From an uncultured Ruminococcus sp. (lineage in GTDB: Bacteria > Bacillota > Clostridia > Oscillospirales > Acutalibacteraceae): 48,197 nt of DNA. Below, one piece after another: positions 43,087-48,197 of the stretch. The notes beneath the pieces were generated by a model, which was given only the letters and a program-made list of their open reading frames with translations, ran no database searches and was not told the origin of the DNA. A program made the position numbers and the translations under genes. Numbering within the stretch: position 1 is the stretch's first letter; each line of letters opens with the position of its first letter. The DNA is taken from assembly GCA_902765625.1 (NCBI GenBank), contig CACXAO010000019.1, positions 1-48,197 of the forward strand, given 5' to 3'.

Positions 43087-43575
43087 TCACAACAGGAGAA
43101 TCGCCGCCGACGCCCCGACGAAGAACCCCATGGTTTTGTATAGTCTTGATTTTTTTGCGATGCTCTCGCCTGCCTCGGCTATGAGTGAATCGAGCCGCGC
43201 TTCTATCAAACTCAGATGACTCAGCTGACCCTCCAAGTCTGTCTTTCCGAGCTGCGAACCGCACTCCGTGAGCAGTTCAAGGTCTTTTGCACAGAGCGAA
43301 TAATAACGCGGAATGCCGCCGACCGCTTCTTGCCAAGAAACCTCAAACGGCTTATCTCCGTCAACATCTATCGGAAAACCAGTCTGCCTTGCGCAGGCAC
43401 CTACAAGTGAGAAAATATCGCCGCCGTTGTATCGCAACTCGGTTTTGAGCGCCTGCAAAAAGGTCTTGAAGCTGCTCAGAAAATCGCGCCGTCTGTAGAG
43501 TCTTTTTGAAAGCAATGTGCCTGCGGAAAACGCCGCCGAGACAATCAGCAGGCACCCGATGATTTTAAGCGGCAC
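43087..43575 (-). CDS. spoIIIAB: Stage III sporulation protein AB
   Basis: A 162-aa protein with membrane segments at both ends (about 5-22 and 147-161) around a coiled or helical middle, resembling the GspF-like SpoIIIAB. I start at the GTG at 43575 after GGTGA, giving MPLKIIGCLLIVSAAFSAG; it overlaps the end of spoIIIAA by 11 bp. The longer frame from 43629 lies inside spoIIIAA. Confidence 0.9.
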   Translation of the reverse strand: MPLKIIGCLLIVSAAFSAGTLLSKRLYRRRDFLSSFKTFLQALKTELRYNGGDIFSLVGACARQTGFPIDVDGDKPFEVSWQEAVGGIPRYYSLCAKDLELLTECGSQLGKTDLEGQLSHLSLIEARLDSLIAEAGESIAKKSRLYKTMGFFVGASAAILLL

Positions 43576-44464
43576 GGCTGTCACCGACGGTTTTGATCGC
43601 CGAAATCCTCCGTTCATCCAGATAAACAAGAGTTGAAAAGGCGTTCGTTCTCAGTATTTGTCCGCTGTTACCGTCCGCGTGAGCCGTAGCGACGACTGAA
43701 ACACCGCAGCGGCGGCACTCCTCGAGCGCTTCAAGCTCCTTTGCGGAACCGATCTCGTCGCAGATAATAATATCTGGCGACATGCTGCGAACCGCCTGAA
43801 GCATCGCGACTGACTTGGGATATCCGCAGTAAACGTCGCACAAGCCAACGTCGTTCTGAGGCTCGCCGCCAACGCACGCGGCAAGCTCGCCGCGCTCGTC
43901 GAGCAGGGATATTTTATAGCTATACGAAAGCTGACGCGCGAGGTCGCGGATAAACGTCGTCTTGCCTGAATTCGGCGCGCCGCAGATAAGCACTCCGCCG
44001 CGCAAATCGGGATTGCGCAGAAGAAAACCGTCGGCACAGCCGCGAACCTCACGCGCAATACGAAGATTGACCGAGCTGATATCGCGGATATTTGAAACCG
44101 TTCCTGAGCTGAGCACCGCAGTTCCGCAGATTCCGGCGCGGTGACCGCCGCGAAGAGTGACAAAGCCCTCTGAAATTTCATTCTGACGGCTGTAAACGGA
44201 GTAATCGCAAATCGTGTGCACAACATTCTCAATAGTTTGCCTGTCCGCTTTAAGCATCGAGTCCGAACAGAACGCCGTCGGACTGCCTGTGTTTGAAATA
44301 AAATACCGCTCCGCTGTGCACTGAACGCTTACGGGACGGTTGACCCTTAGACGGATTTCCGTAATTTTCTGAGCAAAAACCGCTTCGTTTTGAAGCAGGA
44401 CACTTTTCAGCGGCTCTGTCAGGCAGGAAATCGCCTGGCGGTAGCGGATAACATCTTCCTTCAT
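43565..44464 (-). CDS. spoIIIAA: Stage III sporulation protein AA (ATPase)
   Basis: A 299-aa secretion-type ATPase of the SpoIIIA channel, with Walker A ICGAPNSGKTTFIRDL, LDERGELA and the Walker B DIIICDEIG. In Bacillus the complex acts at the engulfed forespore. The start is the ATG at 44464, 8 nt after AAAGGA, rather than 44473, whose ATG abuts that site. It is first in the operon, behind a sigma-E-like promoter. Confidence 0.94.
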   Translation of the reverse strand: MKEDVIRYRQAISCLTEPLKSVLLQNEAVFAQKITEIRLRVNRPVSVQCTAERYFISNTGSPTAFCSDSMLKADRQTIENVVHTICDYSVYSRQNEISEGFVTLRGGHRAGICGTAVLSSGTVSNIRDISSVNLRIAREVRGCADGFLLRNPDLRGGVLICGAPNSGKTTFIRDLARQLSYSYKISLLDERGELAACVGGEPQNDVGLCDVYCGYPKSVAMLQAVRSMSPDIIICDEIGSAKELEALEECRRCGVSVVATAHADGNSGQILRTNAFSTLVYLDERRISAIKTVGDSRAA

Positions 44465-44495
44465 GCTGTTCATTCCTTTCTGTTTGCTACAGTTA

Positions 44496-44524
44496 ATTCT
44501 ATGCGGACAGGCATAAAAATAGAC
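44496..44524 (-). promoter_or_regulatory. Sigma-E-like promoter of the spoIIIA operon
   Basis: On the minus strand CATAGAAT (44503..44496), close to the sigma-E -10 CATACAAT, lies 14 bp after GTCTATT (44524..44518), a partial match to its -35. In Bacillus spoIIIA is a sigma-E operon. The -35 is inside the 3' arm of the ligA terminator. Confidence 0.55.
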
Positions 44525-44546
44525 CTGCCGATTAAGACAGGTCTAT
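44519..44546 (-). terminator. ligA terminator
   Basis: Nine-base arms ATAGACCTG and CAGGTCTAT, 10-nt loop, then five T residues on the minus strand. Confidence 0.83.
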
Positions 44547-44549
44547 AAA

Positions 44550-46529
<1,980 letters not shown>

Positions 46530-46547
46530 TTAATCACCTGTAAAGAA

Positions 46548-46565
46548 GGGCGGTAAAGACCGCCC
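46548..46565 (-). terminator. Hairpin between the HD-domain gene and ligA
   Basis: Seven-base perfect arms GGGCGGT and ACCGCCC with a 4-nt loop. The downstream sequence on the minus strand (TTCTTT) is only a weak T run, so it may attenuate rather than stop transcription into ligA. Confidence 0.5.
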
Positions 46566-46574
46566 GTAGTAGTT

Positions 46575-47147
46575 TTATTTGACTTGGGAATATCCCTTTT
46601 CGCGCAGGAAGGTGGATTCCAGATCGGCAAGGTGCAGCTTGACAGCCAGCGGATATTTGTCATAAGCCTGGCTGATTACGTTGCTGTTCTTGTCGCCGAA
46701 TTCACCCATGTGCCAGCGGATAGCCATTGCCTCCTCAATCTTGAGACGCATTTTGCGCTCTATCAAAAAGACCGACTTCTCGCCGTGACCGTATGGGAAC
46801 TGATCGTCTATGGCGAAATACGGTACCTTCTCCCACTGACCTGTCTGCTCGTTCTTGACGTTTCGCGTGGACACCTTATAGAACTGCGCCTTGCACAAAT
46901 CGTGGAGCAGCGCGCAGATTGCAAAGCTCTCGACGCTGTCGGTTTCCTCGTCAAAGTGCTTCTCCATCATTGTATTGAAAACGCTGACGGAATGAATTAC
47001 AAGACCCTCCTCGCAGGCGCAGTGATAGCGAGCGCTTGCCGGCGCAGTAAAGAAATCTGTTCTCTGCAGCCACTCCAGCAACTCGTCGGCGCCCTTGCGG
47101 GTTATGTGCTCCTTGTATATCTCAATAAACTCTTCCTTTGGCGTCAT
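46575..47147 (-). CDS. HD-domain protein, putative phosphohydrolase
   Basis: A 190-aa cytosolic HD-fold protein: GLVIHSVSVFNTM (first His), CALLHDLCKAQFY (HD pair) and later HGEKSVFLIERK and WHMGEF histidines that can complete a metal site. Substrate unknown; such proteins hydrolyse nucleotides or signalling phosphodiesters. The ATG at 47147 follows AGGAGG, preferred over an upstream start at 47171. It lies between rpsA and ligA with hairpins on both sides. Confidence 0.82.
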   Translation of the reverse strand: MTPKEEFIEIYKEHITRKGADELLEWLQRTDFFTAPASARYHCACEEGLVIHSVSVFNTMMEKHFDEETDSVESFAICALLHDLCKAQFYKVSTRNVKNEQTGQWEKVPYFAIDDQFPYGHGEKSVFLIERKMRLKIEEAMAIRWHMGEFGDKNSNVISQAYDKYPLAVKLHLADLESTFLREKGYSQVK

Positions 47148-47174
47148 GCTCTTCCCTCCTTTTTTAAGCAAAAC

Positions 47175-47202
47175 GCGGTAACCTCCGCAGGGAAGTTACC
47201 GC
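47175..47202 (-). terminator. rpsA terminator
   Basis: A 12-bp stem (outer arms GCGGTAAC and GTTACCGC, one G-U wobble) with a CTGC loop, followed by TTTTGCTT on the minus strand. Confidence 0.7.
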
Positions 47203-47227
47203 ATTAGAATAACCTTAAATTATGTAA

Positions 47228-48197
47228 TTATTCCGCGTCGGCAGCTTCCTCTGCGGGAGCTTCCTCAACAGCCTCGGTCGCCTGAGCTGCCTTTACGGGA
47301 GCCTGCTCGTCCTCGGGAAGGAGCGCTCTCATGGAAAGGCTTACGCGCTTCTTGTCAAAGTCAATCGCGGTGATCTTAGCCTCAACTGTCTCGCCTACGG
47401 AAAGAACGTCAGCGGGCTTGTCGATTCTCTTGTTTGCGATCTGAGAAATGTGGATAAGACCGTCGATGCCGGGAATGATGTTTGCGAACGCGCCGAAGGT
47501 GGTAAGACCAACGATGGTTGCGTTAACAACAGTACCCTCGGGATAATCTCTCTTGAGGATCTCCCACGGATTGTCCTCAGCGTTCTTGAAGCCGAGAGAA
47601 ATCTTCTTGGTCTCCTCGTTGATGTCCTTAACGTATACGTCAACGGTGTCGCCTACGTTAACAACCTCGGAGGGATGCTTGATGTGAGTCCATGACAGCT
47701 CGGAAATGTGGATCATGCCGAATACACCGCCGAGATCTACGAAAGCACCGTAGCTGGTGAGAGACTTGACAACGCCGGTGTAGCGCTTGCCGATTTCGCA
47801 GTTCTTCCAGAACTCCTCGCGCTGAGCAGCTCTCTGCTCCTTGAGCACGCTGCGGATAGAACCGATTGCTCTCTTGTATCTGCCGCGCTGCGAAACCTCG
47901 ATAAGACGGAAGTCAACATCCTGACCTACGAGATCCTCAAGGTTCTCGTCACGGCTTGCGGTAGCCTGAGAAGCAGGAATAAATACTCTTACGCCGTTAT
48001 AGAGAACGATTACGCCGCCCTTAACCGCCTCTGTTACCTTGCTTGAAAGAATTTCCTGAGAATCTACCTTCTCCTGAAGCTCCTCCCAGCCCTTCTGAGC
48101 GTCTACTCTGCGCTTGGAAAGCATGATGGTGCCTTCCTGATCGTTTGTCTTCATGATAAGAAGCTCGATTTCGTCGCCAACCTTGACGATGTCCTCA
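47228..48197 (-). CDS. rpsA: 30S ribosomal protein S1-like, S1-repeat protein (5' end outside the window)
   Basis: The frame stays open to the right edge, so at least 322 residues are visible and the start lies beyond 48197; the internal ATG at 48154 is within an S1 repeat (EDIVKVGDEIELLIMKTN precedes it). Three further S1 repeats follow, including YTGVVKSLTSYGAFVDLGG with MIHISELSW and VNATIVGLTTFGAFANI with LIHISQIA. An Ala/Glu-rich acidic tail ends it. Firmicute S1-like proteins bind mRNA and in some Clostridia are fused to IspH, which cannot be judged here. Confidence 0.9.
   Translation of the reverse strand, partial: EDIVKVGDEIELLIMKTNDQEGTIMLSKRRVDAQKGWEELQEKVDSQEILSSKVTEAVKGGVIVLYNGVRVFIPASQATASRDENLEDLVGQDVDFRLIEVSQRGRYKRAIGSIRSVLKEQRAAQREEFWKNCEIGKRYTGVVKSLTSYGAFVDLGGVFGMIHISELSWTHIKHPSEVVNVGDTVDVYVKDINEETKKISLGFKNAEDNPWEILKRDYPEGTVVNATIVGLTTFGAFANIIPGIDGLIHISQIANKRIDKPADVLSVGETVEAKITAIDFDKKRVSLSMRALLPEDEQAPVKAAQATEAVEEAPAEEAADAE

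Overview
This window looks like chromosome of a spore-forming, low-to-mid GC Firmicute of class Clostridia, most likely a gut or rumen Ruminococcaceae/Oscillospirales-type organism. The evidence is a complete spoIIIA operon (AA to AH), spoIIR, AddAB instead of RecBCD, a CIRCE-controlled groESL, CdaA/CdaR, and an indolepyruvate:ferredoxin oxidoreductase operon typical of strict anaerobes. Almost everything is on the minus strand. The plus strand carries only a SEDS gene, a gpsA-like gene, a membrane glycosyltransferase and a candidate structured RNA. I saw no rRNA, tRNA, CRISPR array, IS element or prophage.

Layout, left to right. 1-731: the first 26 bases of a gene leaving the left edge, then a self-contained 36-codon peptide gene with its own promoter and terminator. 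732-4001: fhs-tsaE-tsaB-rpiB (one-carbon metabolism, t6A tRNA modification, pentose phosphates), divergent from the SEDS gene (4.1-5.2 kb). 5.3-8.9 kb: the c-di-AMP pair cdaA-cdaR and a DUF3343-cysteine desulfurase pair. 9.0-16.2 kb: an orphan 56-aa protein with its own promoter and terminator, then addB-addA. 16.2-19.9 kb: LURP-like gene, Lrp/AsnC regulator, aminotransferase, ispE and spoIIR. 20.0-25.6 kb: a small surface-polysaccharide block (O-antigen-ligase-like protein, initiating sugar transferase, gpsA-like gene, GT-C-type glycosyltransferase) around a 592-base gene-free stretch. That stretch holds a 6S-RNA-like element on the plus strand and a short promoter-to-terminator unit on the minus strand.

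25.6-29.3 kb: a PqqD-like/S26-like peptidase pair, groES-groEL behind CIRCE, and a membrane-anchored MerR regulator with a zinc ribbon. 29.4-33.6 kb: iorA-iorB-paaK-ACT, an arylpyruvate/arylacetate module. 33.7-39.8 kb: nusB, a TsaD-like paralogue, xseA and dnaE in one run. 39.9-44.5 kb: the spoIIIA operon behind a sigma-E-like promoter. 44.5-48.2 kb: rpsA (5' end outside the window), an HD-domain protein and ligA.

Many start codons here are better placed by Shine-Dalgarno (SD) sequences, promoters and stop/start overlaps than by the longest open frame. I moved starts accordingly and give the reason in each entry. The less ordinary items are the stand-alone DVIT..SG peptide gene, the PqqD/S26 pair without a maturase, the 6S-like RNA with its divergent short transcript, and the TsaD-like paralogue. 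None has been checked against a database.
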